Source: DATKUC01 sp964577375
Lineage (GTDB): Bacteria > Spirochaetota > Spirochaetia > DSM-27196 > DATKUC01
NCBI GenBank assembly: GCA_964577375.1
Contig: CAZNYW010000006.1
Span: forward strand, 1 to 64,000
DNA: 64,000 bases
Direction: 5' to 3'
The position numbers and the translations under genes were made by a program. Positions 1 through 8,683 of this stretch are shown piece by piece (position 1 is the stretch's first letter; the number at the start of each line of letters is the position of its first letter). The notes under the pieces are model-generated. The model ran no database searches, had not been told where the DNA came from, and saw only the letters and a list, made by a program, of their open reading frames with translations.

Positions 1-456
1 GCAATTGCGTTGCTGGTTTCGTTCCTTCTTTCCCGCAGCGTCACCCGGCCGATAAGTGTTTCCGTCGCAGAGTGCGCCGGACAGATGCTCGGCACGGTGG
101 TGCCGAACATCAAACGGACGGCCGACCTGGTACAGAAGATCAACGCATCGAGCAACGAGCAGTCGACCGGCGTGGAGCAGATCAACAAGGCGATCAGCCA
201 GCTCGACAAGGTCATCCAGCAGAACGCTGCGACCTCGGAAGAGATGTCCTCTACCGCGCAGGAGCTTGCCTATCAGGCCGATGATCTGCGAAAGGTGATG
301 GGCTTCTTCACGGTCGACGCGGCCGCCCCGCTGGGACTTCCCGAGGCCCCGAAGACGGAAGCCGATGAGACCGGAATCCCTGACGAGGAACCGTCGGTGA
401 AGCAGAGGAGCCCGAAATCGGAAAGGCGTGAACCTACCGCAATCACTCTCAGATAG
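1..456 (+). pseudogene. Methyl-accepting chemotaxis protein, C-terminal remnant with internal deletion
   Basis: The frame is open to the left edge of the window. It reads a membrane helix end (ALLVSFLLSR), then the start of a HAMP domain (SVTRPIS), then at once the late signalling helix of an MCP (AECAGQMLGTVVPNI, then EQSTGVEQINKAISQLDKV and NAATSEEMSSTAQELA). In intact MCPs some 200-250 residues (rest of HAMP, first methylation helix, kinase-binding hairpin tip) lie between these blocks. They are missing here with the frame kept. Without the tip the product cannot activate CheA in the normal way, so I call it a remnant, although a small adaptor-like role is not excluded. A terminator follows directly. 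Confidence 0.75.
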
Positions 457-471
457 CTGAGCTCGAAAACA

Positions 472-518
472 GGGGCCGTGCGATCCGATGAAATGTCGGC
501 GCGCGGCCCCGTCTTTTT
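472..518 (+). terminator. Rho-independent terminator after the MCP remnant
   Basis: An 11-bp stem with one G-T pair (GGGGCCGTGCG at 472-482, CGCGCGGCCCC at 500-510) is followed by GTCTTTTT. It sits between convergent genes; the opposite strand has only a short T run. Confidence 0.85.
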
Positions 519-727
519 CACATGTTCTCGAACAGGATCTTTCGTAAGTCGCCACGGTATTTCTCGAGCAGCCCGAGCGATCGGTGCGCGTCGAGAATCG
601 AATCACCTTCTGCTACCCGTTCCATGACCGCCTCGATCTCGCGGCTTCGGAGAAACAGCGTCAGCCGTTTCAGCACCGTCAACTGCTCCTGCTCGGGCAG
701 ACTGCTCAACAACTCAACCTCAGTCAT
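518..727 (-). CDS. Small helical protein of unknown function
   Basis: A 69-aa protein, charged and predicted all-helical, with no motif I recognise. Its start codon overlaps the stop of the upstream gene as ATGA (724-727), with AGGA just before the ATG, so the two are translationally coupled and probably functionally linked. It ends at the shared terminator. Confidence 0.6.
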   Translation of the reverse strand: MTEVELLSSLPEQEQLTVLKRLTLFLRSREIEAVMERVAEGDSILDAHRSLGLLEKYRGDLRKILFENM

Positions 728-1464
728 TTTCCTGAACCGCGGCGCGCGGTTCTCCTTTTCCCTGCGATTCTTCGGTATTCGATCTCACGGCCCCGTTTTC
801 CACAAGCCTCGAGCAGTCCCAGCCTGCGCAGGCAGTAGGTGATTGTCTGCGCGTCGCGCCGGTTCTTTCCGGCAATGCGGGAAAGCTCGCTGTTCGTAAA
901 CCGCTCCGGCAGATCCGGAGGAAGAAAGCGAAGATAGTCGGAAGGGCCCGCAAAGAGTGTCCGGCCGAGGACATCGACCAGTCTTCGGTCGACGATGCTC
1001 ACTCCCTTTCGCCTCCAGCTTCCCTTGCCGTCGTCATGACGGATCTCCTCAGCCGATACCAGGATTGCCTCCACCGAAAGATTCGGATCGGCAACGAAGC
1101 TGATGATCTGCGTCAGCTCGGTGAGCAGATCCTCCATCCTTCCCTTACGGGGCGAGCGCCTCCGTTTGAGCTCCTTTCCGGTCCTGTCGACGTGTACGAT
1201 CCATTTCTCGGCGGCCACTGGAAAGACGATGCGGATGGGATGCATCGCAAGAAGCGCCGCGAGCTTCGGCCTGAGCTTGGAAAAGTTGGCGGTCTGGATC
1301 TCCACCAGCCCATCTTCCCGGACGATGTCGATAACGTGTTTCCCCACGCGCTCCTCGAACCGGTCCAGGGGCCGTGAGAGATAGTCCTTCATCGCCGCAT
1401 GAAGTGAGCTCTCACGCAGCAGGCCGATTGTCTTCTCACCCCCAGGAGGCTTCCGGACATCCAT
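724..1464 (-). CDS. PD-(D/E)XK-like protein with C-terminal winged helix, unknown function
   Basis: About 246 aa. The N-terminal half has an LLRESSLHAAMK block and then HVIDIVREDGLVEIQTANF, a D...ExQ pattern like the PD-(D/E)XK nuclease core. Near residue 150 GKGSWRRKGVSIVDRRL is well ordered. The C-terminus (FTNSELSRIAGKNRRDAQT, then LRRLGLLEACGKRGREIEYR) looks like a winged helix. I recall similar uncharacterised proteins in Chloroflexota and Actinomycetota; the nuclease fold is my inference. The ATG at 1464 is preferred over 1473 because a TATCAT box lies 7 nt upstream of it, as in other leaderless genes here. It is coupled to the 69-aa gene downstream. Confidence 0.6.
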   Translation of the reverse strand: MDVRKPPGGEKTIGLLRESSLHAAMKDYLSRPLDRFEERVGKHVIDIVREDGLVEIQTANFSKLRPKLAALLAMHPIRIVFPVAAEKWIVHVDRTGKELKRRRSPRKGRMEDLLTELTQIISFVADPNLSVEAILVSAEEIRHDDGKGSWRRKGVSIVDRRLVDVLGRTLFAGPSDYLRFLPPDLPERFTNSELSRIAGKNRRDAQTITYCLRRLGLLEACGKRGREIEYRRIAGKRRTARRGSGK

Positions 1465-1576
1465 GCCGCCCATGATAAGCTGCGCGCCGCTTCGGGTCTA
1501 CCAGTCGGTGATGCCGGGGTGCTAACAGCGGAGAATACTCAAATCGTGTTGCAGTTGCCGCTGTAGTCGAATTCTG

Positions 1577-1605
1577 TTGCCATTATACCACAATTTGTGT
1601 ATTAT
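1577..1605 (+). promoter_or_regulatory. Promoter of the squalene/phytoene synthase gene
   Basis: TTGCCA (1577-1582), 17-nt spacer, TATTAT (1600-1605). Transcription would start near 1612, just before the GGAGGA ribosome site at 1614-1619. This excludes the upstream TTG at 1577 as start. Confidence 0.7.
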
Positions 1606-1624
1606 AGACGGGCGGAGGAACAGG

Positions 1625-2443
1625 ATGCAGGCAGCCAATTTGCACGATCGGACCTTCAGAACCGGAAGCAGGACCTACTACTCGAGCAGCGCCTTCTTTC
1701 CGGACGAGGTGAGAAAGGATGTATCGGTGCTCTACGGCTTTGTCCGTGTCGCCGACAATTTCGTGGACTCGGTCCCGCAGGACGCCGCCGGTTTTCGCTC
1801 CTTCTGCGCGGCCTACCGGGAGGCGCTGGCTGGTGCCAGCTCAGGGGACCTCATCATCGATTCGTTCGTGGAGCTCATGGACCGGTATGAGCTCGATCCG
1901 TCCTGGGTTGAGGCATTTCTCAGCTCGATGGAAATGGACCTGTCGAAGGGCTCTTACGACACACTCGCGGAGACGCTAGAATACATTCACGGGTCCGCAG
2001 AAGTTATCGGCCTTTTCATGGCGAAGATACTCTCCCTGCCGTCCGAGAGCTACTTCGCGGCGCAGATGCTCGGCCGGGCGATGCAATACATCAATTTCAT
2101 ACGCGACATCCGGGAGGATATCGACCTCGGGCGGCGCTACCTCCCGCTGACTGGCACCGCGCTTCCGTCCCTTTCCGCCGAGGCCGCTGCTGCGGATCCA
2201 TGGGAGTTTTCCCGGTTCATTCACCGGGAGATCGAGTTGTACCGTTACTGGCAGTCCGAAGCCGAAAAGGGATACCGCTACATTCCTCGCCGGTATCTCG
2301 TGCCGATCAAGACCGCCGCGGACATGTACGGCTGGACCGCGCGGCAGATCGAAAGAAATCCGTTCGTCGTCTTTCACAGGAAGGTGAAACCGCCGAAGTA
2401 CCGGATCCTTCTCTCGGCGCTCGGCAACAGCGTCGGGATTTGA
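1625..2443 (+). CDS. Squalene/phytoene synthase family protein
   Basis: A 272-aa trans-isoprenyl diphosphate synthase that joins two prenyl diphosphates head to head. Both Asp-rich Mg-binding motifs are present: DNFVD near residue 45 and DIREDIDLGRRYLP near 160. YYSSSAFFP near the N-terminus is the usual substrate-binding block. The ATG at 1625 follows GGAGGA at 5-6 nt. No carotenoid desaturase or hopanoid cyclase gene lies nearby, so the product (phytoene, squalene or another C30/C40 compound) cannot be told from context. The ddl promoter overlaps its stop codon. Confidence 0.85.
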   Translation: MQAANLHDRTFRTGSRTYYSSSAFFPDEVRKDVSVLYGFVRVADNFVDSVPQDAAGFRSFCAAYREALAGASSGDLIIDSFVELMDRYELDPSWVEAFLSSMEMDLSKGSYDTLAETLEYIHGSAEVIGLFMAKILSLPSESYFAAQMLGRAMQYINFIRDIREDIDLGRRYLPLTGTALPSLSAEAAAADPWEFSRFIHREIELYRYWQSEAEKGYRYIPRRYLVPIKTAADMYGWTARQIERNPFVVFHRKVKPPKYRILLSALGNSVGI

Positions 2444-2468
2444 TCGACTCGCGGAGACCTGTTATAGT
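2440..2468 (+). promoter_or_regulatory. Promoter of ddl, near-leaderless
   Basis: TTGATC (2440-2445), 17 nt, TATAGT (2463-2468). The ATG at 2479 is only 10 nt past the -10 box, so the leader would be about 4 nt. Confidence 0.65.
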
Positions 2469-2478
2469 TGTCCGGATC

Positions 2479-3588
2479 ATGAAAACCGGAAAAGGAAAAA
2501 TCCGCGTCGCTATCATGTTCGGCGGACGTTCGGCCGAGCACGAGGTATCGCTCCAGTCGGCAAAGAACGTGCTCGCATCGCTGGACCTCGACAAGTACGA
2601 GCCGGTGCTCATAGGCATCGACCGGGAAGGGAGATGGTATCTCAACGAGCACTCACTGAGCCTGCTCAACGAGAACGATCCCCGGCTCATACAGTTGAAC
2701 CACAACGGCACCGAAGTGGCGCTCGCACCCTCCGGGGATGCACGGCAGCTGATCTCGCTCCGTGACCGCGCGGCGCTTCCCGACATCGACGTCATTTTTC
2801 CGGTTCTCCACGGGCCGTACGGCGAAGACGGAACTATCCAGGGCCTTGCGAAGCTCGCAAACCTTCCGTGCGTCGGCCCGGGCGTGCTCGGCTCCGCGGT
2901 TGCCATGGACAAGGACGTGATGAAGCGCCTTTTTCGCGACGCGGGAATCCCGATCGCGGACTTTCTCGCTTTCCACCAGTCGCGCCTGCCCGCCGACGCG
3001 ATCGATCAGGTGGAGGGGCGCTTCGGATTCCCGGTCTTCGTAAAACCGGCCAATCTCGGCTCGTCGGTGGGGATATCGCGCTGTGCCACGCGAGAAGAGC
3101 TGCGGAAAGCCATCGAGCTCGCCTTCGCGTACGATCTGAAGGCCATTGTCGAAGAGGCCATCGTAGGGCGGGAGATCGAGGTTTCGGTGCTCGGGAATGA
3201 TGAACCGGTGGCCTCGCTTCCCGGTGAGGTCGTGACCTCGGGCGGATTCTACTCCTACAACGCGAAGTACATCGACGAGAACGGTGCAGTCCTCTCGGTG
3301 CCGGCCAGGCTCGAACCGGAACAGGTCCGCACGGTACAGGAGACCGCCATCCGCGCCTACGTCGCGCTCTGCTGCACCGGTATGAGCAGGGTTGATCTGT
3401 TCCTCAGACCGAACGGCGAGGCGGTAGTGAACGAGGTGAACACCATTCCCGGATTCACCCGCATCAGCATGTATCCGAAACTCTGGGAGGCAAGCGGAAT
3501 CGGCCACCGGGAGCTTGTCGACAGGTTGATTACCCTGGCAATCGAGGATTTCGATCGACGGAACGGCCTCAAGACAACGCCTGACTGA
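2479..3588 (+). CDS. ddl: D-alanine--D-alanine ligase
   Basis: An ATP-grasp enzyme making D-Ala-D-Ala for peptidoglycan in the cytoplasm. The 369-aa length is normal. Signatures seen are VAIMFGGRSAEHEVSLQSA at the N-terminus, LHGPYGEDGTIQG, KPANLGSSVGIS and the metal-binding end VNEVNTIPGFTRISMYP. The omega-loop carries Tyr (YSYNAKYID), as in ordinary Ddl, so a VanA-type depsipeptide ligase is unlikely. I chose the ATG at 2479 because the family N-terminus starts right after it and the promoter lies just upstream. No Shine-Dalgarno sequence is seen. Confidence 0.93.
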   Translation: MKTGKGKIRVAIMFGGRSAEHEVSLQSAKNVLASLDLDKYEPVLIGIDREGRWYLNEHSLSLLNENDPRLIQLNHNGTEVALAPSGDARQLISLRDRAALPDIDVIFPVLHGPYGEDGTIQGLAKLANLPCVGPGVLGSAVAMDKDVMKRLFRDAGIPIADFLAFHQSRLPADAIDQVEGRFGFPVFVKPANLGSSVGISRCATREELRKAIELAFAYDLKAIVEEAIVGREIEVSVLGNDEPVASLPGEVVTSGGFYSYNAKYIDENGAVLSVPARLEPEQVRTVQETAIRAYVALCCTGMSRVDLFLRPNGEAVVNEVNTIPGFTRISMYPKLWEASGIGHRELVDRLITLAIEDFDRRNGLKTTPD

Positions 3589-3640
3589 TGCTGCAGCGCC
3601 GGATAGACCGCGGCCACCGGTAGCGCGGCAGCCGCCGGGT

Positions 3641-3649
3641 TGCTACACT
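3641..3649 (+). promoter_or_regulatory. Extended -10 promoter of the DNA methyltransferase
   Basis: TGC-TACACT, followed by exactly 6 nt and the GTG start at 3656. No good -35 box is seen. The spacing predicts a leaderless transcript. Confidence 0.45.
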
Positions 3650-3655
3650 CTCGGT

Positions 3656-4696
3656 GTGCAGCGCTCCGGCTTCGAAACATCCCACCGCCTGATTCTCGCA
3701 GACGCCTCCGAAAGCGGGCTCCTTCCGGCGGAAACCGTCGATCTTGTGGTAACATCACCGCCCTATCCGATGATCGCCATGTGGGACGAGTCTTTCGGCG
3801 AGCAGGATCCGGAAATCCCGGCCGCGCTCTTGCAGGGAAGAGCAGGCGAAGCGTTCGAGCGGATGCACGCGATCCTCGACCGGGTGTGGTTCAGCTGCGC
3901 GCGCGTACTTCGGCCCGGCGGCCTTGCCTGCATAAACATTGGCGATGCGACCCGTACGATCGGTGAGGATTTCCGGCTCTACACCAACCACTCGCGCGTC
4001 ACCGCAACCTTCGAATCAGTTGGGCTTTCGAGCCTGCCGCCGGTCATCTGGCGAAAGAGCACGAACGCACCCAACAAGTTCATGGGCTCGGGCATGTTTC
4101 CCGCCGGCGCCTACGTCACCCTTGAGCACGAATACCTCCTGGTCTTCCGGAAGGGGAGGAAGCGCACCTTCTCCGGCAGCGATCTCGGCCGACGTCGACG
4201 CAGCGCCTACTTCTGGGAGGAACGCAACAGCTGGTTCTCCGACCTCTGGCAGCTCAACGGCACCCGGCAGCTCACCGCAGGCGGTTCGGTCCGTGCGAGG
4301 AGCGGCGCCTTTCCGCTCGAGATTGCACTCCGGCTTGTCCTGATGTACTCCGCCGAGGGAGACATCGTCCTCGATCCCTTTACCGGAACCGGTACAACGC
4401 AGTTCGCGGCGCTCTCGACCGGAAGAAGCTCGATCGGCATCGACCGGGATCCCGGCATCCTAGAGGCCGCGCGCCGCACGCTCCGCTCGGCCGCATCGAC
4501 GGCGAACGCGGTGACCGAACGGCGCATTGCCGCACACCGGGCATTCGAGATCGAGACCGAGCGTGCCGGAAAACCGCTCGGCTACTGGAACGAGCACCAC
4601 GGCTTCCGGGTGAAGACGCGGCAGGAAACGGCGATCGCGCTCCGGACGGTGACCTCGATCCGGGAGGACGGCGGGGTTGTCTACGCCTGCTATTGA
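3656..4696 (+). CDS. Orphan beta-class DNA methyltransferase (N4-cytosine or N6-adenine)
   Basis: 346 aa. Catalytic motif IV (VVTSPPYPM, near residue 35) comes before the SAM-binding motif I (LDPFTGTGTTQFAAL, near residue 240), the beta-class order. A TSPPY tetrad is most common in N4-cytosine enzymes. The region between them is the likely target-recognition domain. No restriction endonuclease or specificity gene is adjacent, so it is probably a solitary, regulatory or remnant methylase. It starts with GTG, without a ribosome site but six bases after a -10-like box. Confidence 0.82.
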   Translation: MQRSGFETSHRLILADASESGLLPAETVDLVVTSPPYPMIAMWDESFGEQDPEIPAALLQGRAGEAFERMHAILDRVWFSCARVLRPGGLACINIGDATRTIGEDFRLYTNHSRVTATFESVGLSSLPPVIWRKSTNAPNKFMGSGMFPAGAYVTLEHEYLLVFRKGRKRTFSGSDLGRRRRSAYFWEERNSWFSDLWQLNGTRQLTAGGSVRARSGAFPLEIALRLVLMYSAEGDIVLDPFTGTGTTQFAALSTGRSSIGIDRDPGILEAARRTLRSAASTANAVTERRIAAHRAFEIETERAGKPLGYWNEHHGFRVKTRQETAIALRTVTSIREDGGVVYACY

Positions 4697-4721
4697 CTCA
4701 ACAGCAGGATCTTGCGATTTT
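4693..4721 (+). promoter_or_regulatory. Leaderless promoter of hslO
   Basis: TTGACT (4693-4698), 17 nt, GATTTT (4716-4721), then exactly 6 nt to the ATG at 4728. The -35 box overlaps the stop codon of the methyltransferase gene. Confidence 0.5.
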
Positions 4722-4727
4722 GGGCAC

Positions 4728-5732
4728 ATGAATCTCAGGAAGATCGAAGACCCGGCGCTCGTCCGTCACCTGGAAAACGTAATGAGCGACGGTATTGACA
4801 TACTTCTACTCGCGCGGGGCCGGTTTCGCGCAGCCATTCTCCACGGCACGCGACTTGTGAACCAGATGCGTGCCAACCACGAGCTCGGGGTGCTGGAAAC
4901 ACTCATCCTGGGTCATGCCTACATGGGTTCTGCACTGATGGCGACGTCACTCAAGGGAGGCGACCGCATCGGCATTCACGTGAGCTGCGGCGGACCTGTC
5001 GGCGGACTGCACGTGGAGTGCACGGCACGGGGACAGGTGCGCGGCTATCTCAACAACTCGCAGATACCGATCGAAGAGCCGCTCGAAACCTTCGATACCG
5101 CTCCTTTTTTCGGCAGCGGCCTCCTTACGGTCACCCGCCACCTCGAGAGCGCCCGGCAGCCGTTCAGCGGCCAGGTATCGCTCGAGTACGGAAACCTGGC
5201 CCAGGACCTCACCCGCTACTATGCGGTTTCCGAACAGACTCCCACTTCGATTTCACTCAGTATCCAGTTCGATCACGACGGTCTGGTAGTGGGCGCCGGC
5301 GGTCTGCTCGTACAGGCGCTACCAATGTCGGCGGTGATGGCGGATGCGGACACCGACCGGGAGACGCCAGATCAGACTCGGGAGGCATATGAAAACGCGG
5401 TCGAAGAGATGGAGAGCACTGTCCAGGGACTCGCGTCGCTCGGGCAGCTCTTTTCTCATGGCAGGTCAGCAACGGAAATCATGCGCCAGAACTTCGAAAG
5501 CTTTGAACCGGACGTGATCGGGACGCGCCCGCTCGAGTTCGCATGCAACTGCAAGCGGGACCGTTTCCGCCGCTTCCTCGGTGCACTTCCCGAAGACGAG
5601 CTCGCAGACATCAAGAAGAACGGACCCTTTCCGCTTCACATAACCTGTCACAACTGCAACAGTGTCTACTCGTTTTCGCGGGAGGAGGTACAGCTTTTTG
5701 GTGAAAGTGGGGAGACCGCTTCAAACAGCTGA
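4728..5732 (+). CDS. hslO: Hsp33 redox-regulated chaperone
   Basis: A 334-aa cytoplasmic holdase activated by oxidation. The C-terminal zinc switch is intact: a CxC pair in EFACNCKRDR (near residue 265) and CxxC in ITCHNCNS (near 305). The N-terminal HslO core contains GHAYMGSALMATSLKGGDRI. The ATG at 4728 fits the family start and the promoter spacing. Its last 12 bases overlap the end of the convergent DUF1295 gene. Confidence 0.95.
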   Translation: MNLRKIEDPALVRHLENVMSDGIDILLLARGRFRAAILHGTRLVNQMRANHELGVLETLILGHAYMGSALMATSLKGGDRIGIHVSCGGPVGGLHVECTARGQVRGYLNNSQIPIEEPLETFDTAPFFGSGLLTVTRHLESARQPFSGQVSLEYGNLAQDLTRYYAVSEQTPTSISLSIQFDHDGLVVGAGGLLVQALPMSAVMADADTDRETPDQTREAYENAVEEMESTVQGLASLGQLFSHGRSATEIMRQNFESFEPDVIGTRPLEFACNCKRDRFRRFLGALPEDELADIKKNGPFPLHITCHNCNSVYSFSREEVQLFGESGETASNS

Positions 5733-6674
5733 CCGGGGCGGCCACGGGATAATCAACGATACCGTTCGTTGAACCTCCCGGTATTCCGGCCTGGTGCGCA
5801 GAATCTTGCGCTCCATCATCGGGATGCTGAAACCAAAAAAGATTCCGATCATCACAAGCAGGCCTGCGGCCGTCCACCACGGAGCGCCTCCCGCGACTCC
5901 GAAGAGCAGCATCGCGAGCCAGAACGACATCTCACCCAGGTAGTTGGGATGGCGCGAGTATTTCCACAAACCTTCGGACATTACGCCTGTTTTGCCGCTC
6001 CTCTTGTAGCGCTTCATTTGCGCGTCCGCGGTTCCCTCCACGAGAATCGCCGCGAGGGCTACAGCCACCGCAAGCAGGTCAATGACGGAAAAGGGGGCGC
6101 CGGGCAGTGCAAGAACGAAATAGACCGGAAGCGAGCCTGCAAAAACCGCAAGCGTCGGAAAAAGGTGGACCGCCAGGAAGCTCACCACCCAGTAGGCGCC
6201 TCCGGTAGTGTCTCTAAAGTCGCGGTAGCGCCAATCCTCATCCTGAAGTCCGCGCCACCCGATTGCCCAGTTCGCGGTGAGACGGATACCCCAGAACCAG
6301 GTGAGCGCCAGGATGAGGACGGCCCGGAGCGAGAAACCGGCGGGGACGTCGAACGCGCCTGCGCTGCTCAGCATCCACGCAAGATAGATGAACGGCGGCA
6401 GCACGCTCCAGTAGGGATCGTACACGCTCGAATTGTCGAATATTACGCTTATGAGGAAGATGAGCACCGTTGCAACGACGTCGGCGAGAAGCGTTCGAAC
6501 AAGAAGTGCCGATGTCGAGGGGTGCGATCCCTCCGGCAATGAAAGCAGCCACGCAAAAAGCAACAGCGCGGCCAGATAGGCCGCGCCGACTACCAAAAAG
6601 GAGAAGGAACGCGAGGAGGCCAAGGCAAACCTTCCCGCGTCCGTCACCGGTTCACGCGCTTCGGTGGGTTCCAT
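5721..6674 (-). CDS. DUF1295 / steroid 5-alpha-reductase-like membrane protein
   Basis: 317 aa with about eight hydrophobic helices. The family blocks are clear: DPYWSVLPPFIYLAW, RLTANWAIGWRGLQDEDWRYRDFR and the C-terminal GLWKYSRHPNYLGEMSFW, where the RHPNY stretch forms the NADPH-binding part of the ICMT/5-alpha-reductase fold. The substrate is unknown. It starts 7 nt after the ftsH stop. A TATAAC box lies 6 nt before the ATG but has no -35 partner, so it may simply be read through from ftsH. Confidence 0.88.
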   Translation of the reverse strand: MEPTEAREPVTDAGRFALASSRSFSFLVVGAAYLAALLLFAWLLSLPEGSHPSTSALLVRTLLADVVATVLIFLISVIFDNSSVYDPYWSVLPPFIYLAWMLSSAGAFDVPAGFSLRAVLILALTWFWGIRLTANWAIGWRGLQDEDWRYRDFRDTTGGAYWVVSFLAVHLFPTLAVFAGSLPVYFVLALPGAPFSVIDLLAVAVALAAILVEGTADAQMKRYKRSGKTGVMSEGLWKYSRHPNYLGEMSFWLAMLLFGVAGGAPWWTAAGLLVMIGIFFGFSIPMMERKILRTRPEYREVQRTVSLIIPWPPRSAV

Positions 6675-6681
6675 GCAGTTG

Positions 6682-8604
6682 TTATACGGCAGCGTTGACG
6701 CCGAGGATCTCGAGGACCTCGGTGCCGAGAAGTTCCTCTCTCGACAGAAGGGCTTCGGCGACCGCCATCAGTCGATCGCGATTCTCTTTGAGCAGATTGA
6801 ACGCCGTATCGTAGCCGCGGTCGAGGATTATCCTGATCTCGGTATCGATGTCACGCGCCGTCTCATCCGCATAGTCGCGGGCACGGCCGAGCTGCTCGCC
6901 GAGAAAAATGTCCTGCTGCTCCGCCCCGAGCGCGATGTGGCCAAGTTTTTCGCTCATGCCCCAGTCAAGGACCATCTTGCGCGCGAGCTTCGTCGCCTCT
7001 TTCAGATCGTTTTCAGAACCGCTTGTGACGCTGCCCAGCAGCAGATTCTCCGCCGCGCGCCCGCCCATCATCACGGCGATCCGTTCCTCGATGTACTGCT
7101 GGCTATAGAGGAAGCGATCGCGGTCAGGCATCTGCTGGGTTACTCCCATCGAGAAGTCACGCGGGATTATCGATACTTTGTGAAGTGGATCGGTGGTCTC
7201 GAGAAGACATGCGGTAACCGCGTGCCCCGACTCGTGGTAGGAGACAAGACGCTTCTCCTCGTCGGTCAGATTCAGGTTTCGCCGCTCGAGCCCCATCAGG
7301 ATCTTGTCCCGTGCGGTATTCACATCCTTGAAATCTATCGAGCTCTTGTCCTTGCGCGCCGCAAGCAGAGCAGCCTCATTCAGTAGATTGCGCAGATCGG
7401 CGCCGCTGAATCCGACGGTACTCTTCGCAACCTCACGCATGTCGAAGTTGGCGTCGAAGGGCTTCTTGCGGGCGTGCACGGCGAGAATCTCGACCCGGTC
7501 CTCGAGCGTCGGAAGCCCGACGGTGATGCGCCGGTCGAATCGGCCCGGGCGCAGAAGTGCCGGGTCGAGGATGTCCGGCCGGTTGGTCGCCGCTATGACG
7601 ATGGTGGTATCGAACTGCTCAAATCCGTCCATTTCCGAGAGCATCTGGTTAAGCGTCTGCTCCCGCTCGTCGTGACCGCCGCCAAGACCGGCGCCGCGGT
7701 GGCGTCCCACACTGTCGAGCTCGTCGATGAAGATCAGGGCCGGAGCGTGTTTTTTCGCCTCCTGAAAGAGGTTGCGGACGCGAGATGCGCCGACACCAAC
7801 GAACATTTCCATAAAATCAGAGCCGCTAATACTATAAAAGGGCACATCAGCCTCACCGGCGATGGCCCGAGCAAGCAGAGTCTTACCCGTTCCCGGAGGG
7901 CCGACGAGCAGTATTCCACGCGGCGTGGTTGCCCCCAGCTTGTGATACTTCGTCGGGTCCTTGAGATAGTCGATGATCTCTTTGACCTCCTCCTTGGCAC
8001 CCTGCAGGCCGGCGACGTCGGTGAATGTCACCCGCTTGTCATCACGTTTGTAGAGCTTGGCCCTGCTCTGGCCGACGGAGAAGATGTTCTGTCTTTGTGC
8101 ACGCATATTCTGGAAAATGACGTAGCCGATCCAGATGAAGATGATGAAGGGCACGACATTGAGAATGACACTCAATATGGAAAAATCCTGCGGTGGCTTT
8201 GTGCTGATCTCCACGCCCTTCTGCTCGAGCAGCGGGAGCAGCTGATTGTCGCCTACCGGCGGAACGTAGGTCACGAAACCAAGGGTGCTGGTCTGATTGC
8301 CCTGCGTCGTTATCTGGGTCGGCGACTTGAAGGTACCCTGCACCTCCTGGCCGTTGAAGACCACCTGGCGGATATTGCCCTTCTGGAGCTGCTGGTGAAA
8401 CTCAGTGTAGGTGATCGACGGACGATTCGTATTCCCGGCGAACATGCTCCAGAGAGCCGGTATCAGAAACGCCGCAATAATTATCACGATAAGGATCTTC
8501 CAGAAACCCCGTCCATTCATGTTGGGCATACGCTGAGGGGAGTCGTTTCGATTCTTCTGGTCGTTCTGATCGTTGAACGGGTTGAAGTCCATCTTATCTT
8601 TCAT
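6682..8604 (-). CDS. ftsH: ATP-dependent zinc metalloprotease FtsH
   Basis: A membrane-anchored AAA+ protease (640 aa) that degrades misfolded membrane proteins and short-lived regulators. The order is an N-terminal membrane helix (ILIVIIIAAFLIPALWSMF), a periplasmic domain, a second helix, Walker A GPPGTGKT, Walker B FIDELD, the second region of homology (NRPDILDPALLRPGRFDRR) and the zinc site HESGH. I chose the ATG at 8604; the next in-frame ATG at 8592 is also possible and better spaced from the promoter. The upstream TTG frame extension has no support. Confidence 0.97.
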   Translation of the reverse strand: MKDKMDFNPFNDQNDQKNRNDSPQRMPNMNGRGFWKILIVIIIAAFLIPALWSMFAGNTNRPSITYTEFHQQLQKGNIRQVVFNGQEVQGTFKSPTQITTQGNQTSTLGFVTYVPPVGDNQLLPLLEQKGVEISTKPPQDFSILSVILNVVPFIIFIWIGYVIFQNMRAQRQNIFSVGQSRAKLYKRDDKRVTFTDVAGLQGAKEEVKEIIDYLKDPTKYHKLGATTPRGILLVGPPGTGKTLLARAIAGEADVPFYSISGSDFMEMFVGVGASRVRNLFQEAKKHAPALIFIDELDSVGRHRGAGLGGGHDEREQTLNQMLSEMDGFEQFDTTIVIAATNRPDILDPALLRPGRFDRRITVGLPTLEDRVEILAVHARKKPFDANFDMREVAKSTVGFSGADLRNLLNEAALLAARKDKSSIDFKDVNTARDKILMGLERRNLNLTDEEKRLVSYHESGHAVTACLLETTDPLHKVSIIPRDFSMGVTQQMPDRDRFLYSQQYIEERIAVMMGGRAAENLLLGSVTSGSENDLKEATKLARKMVLDWGMSEKLGHIALGAEQQDIFLGEQLGRARDYADETARDIDTEIRIILDRGYDTAFNLLKENRDRLMAVAEALLSREELLGTEVLEILGVNAAV

Positions 8605-8613
8605 GACGGTTAT

Positions 8614-8642
8614 AAAATAGTAAGGAACCCCCCGAAAGACAA
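8614..8642 (-). promoter_or_regulatory. Promoter of ftsH
   Basis: On the minus strand TTGTCT (8642-8637), 17 nt, TATTTT (8619-8614). The -10 box ends 9 nt before the ATG at 8604, leaving a leader of a few bases at most. Confidence 0.5.
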
Positions 8643-8683
8643 ACCGATCGGGGTCCGACAAAAGCCTTCATTACGGCCTCCTG

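Noticed and set aside
2479..3588. A vancomycin-resistance D-Ala-D-Lac ligase
   Set aside because: The omega-loop Tyr of ordinary Ddl is present and no vanH or vanX gene is nearby.
724..4696. A restriction-modification system made of the nuclease-like gene and the DNA methyltransferase
   Set aside because: They are on opposite strands, separated by the synthase and ddl genes with their own promoters, and the nuclease fold is only inferred.
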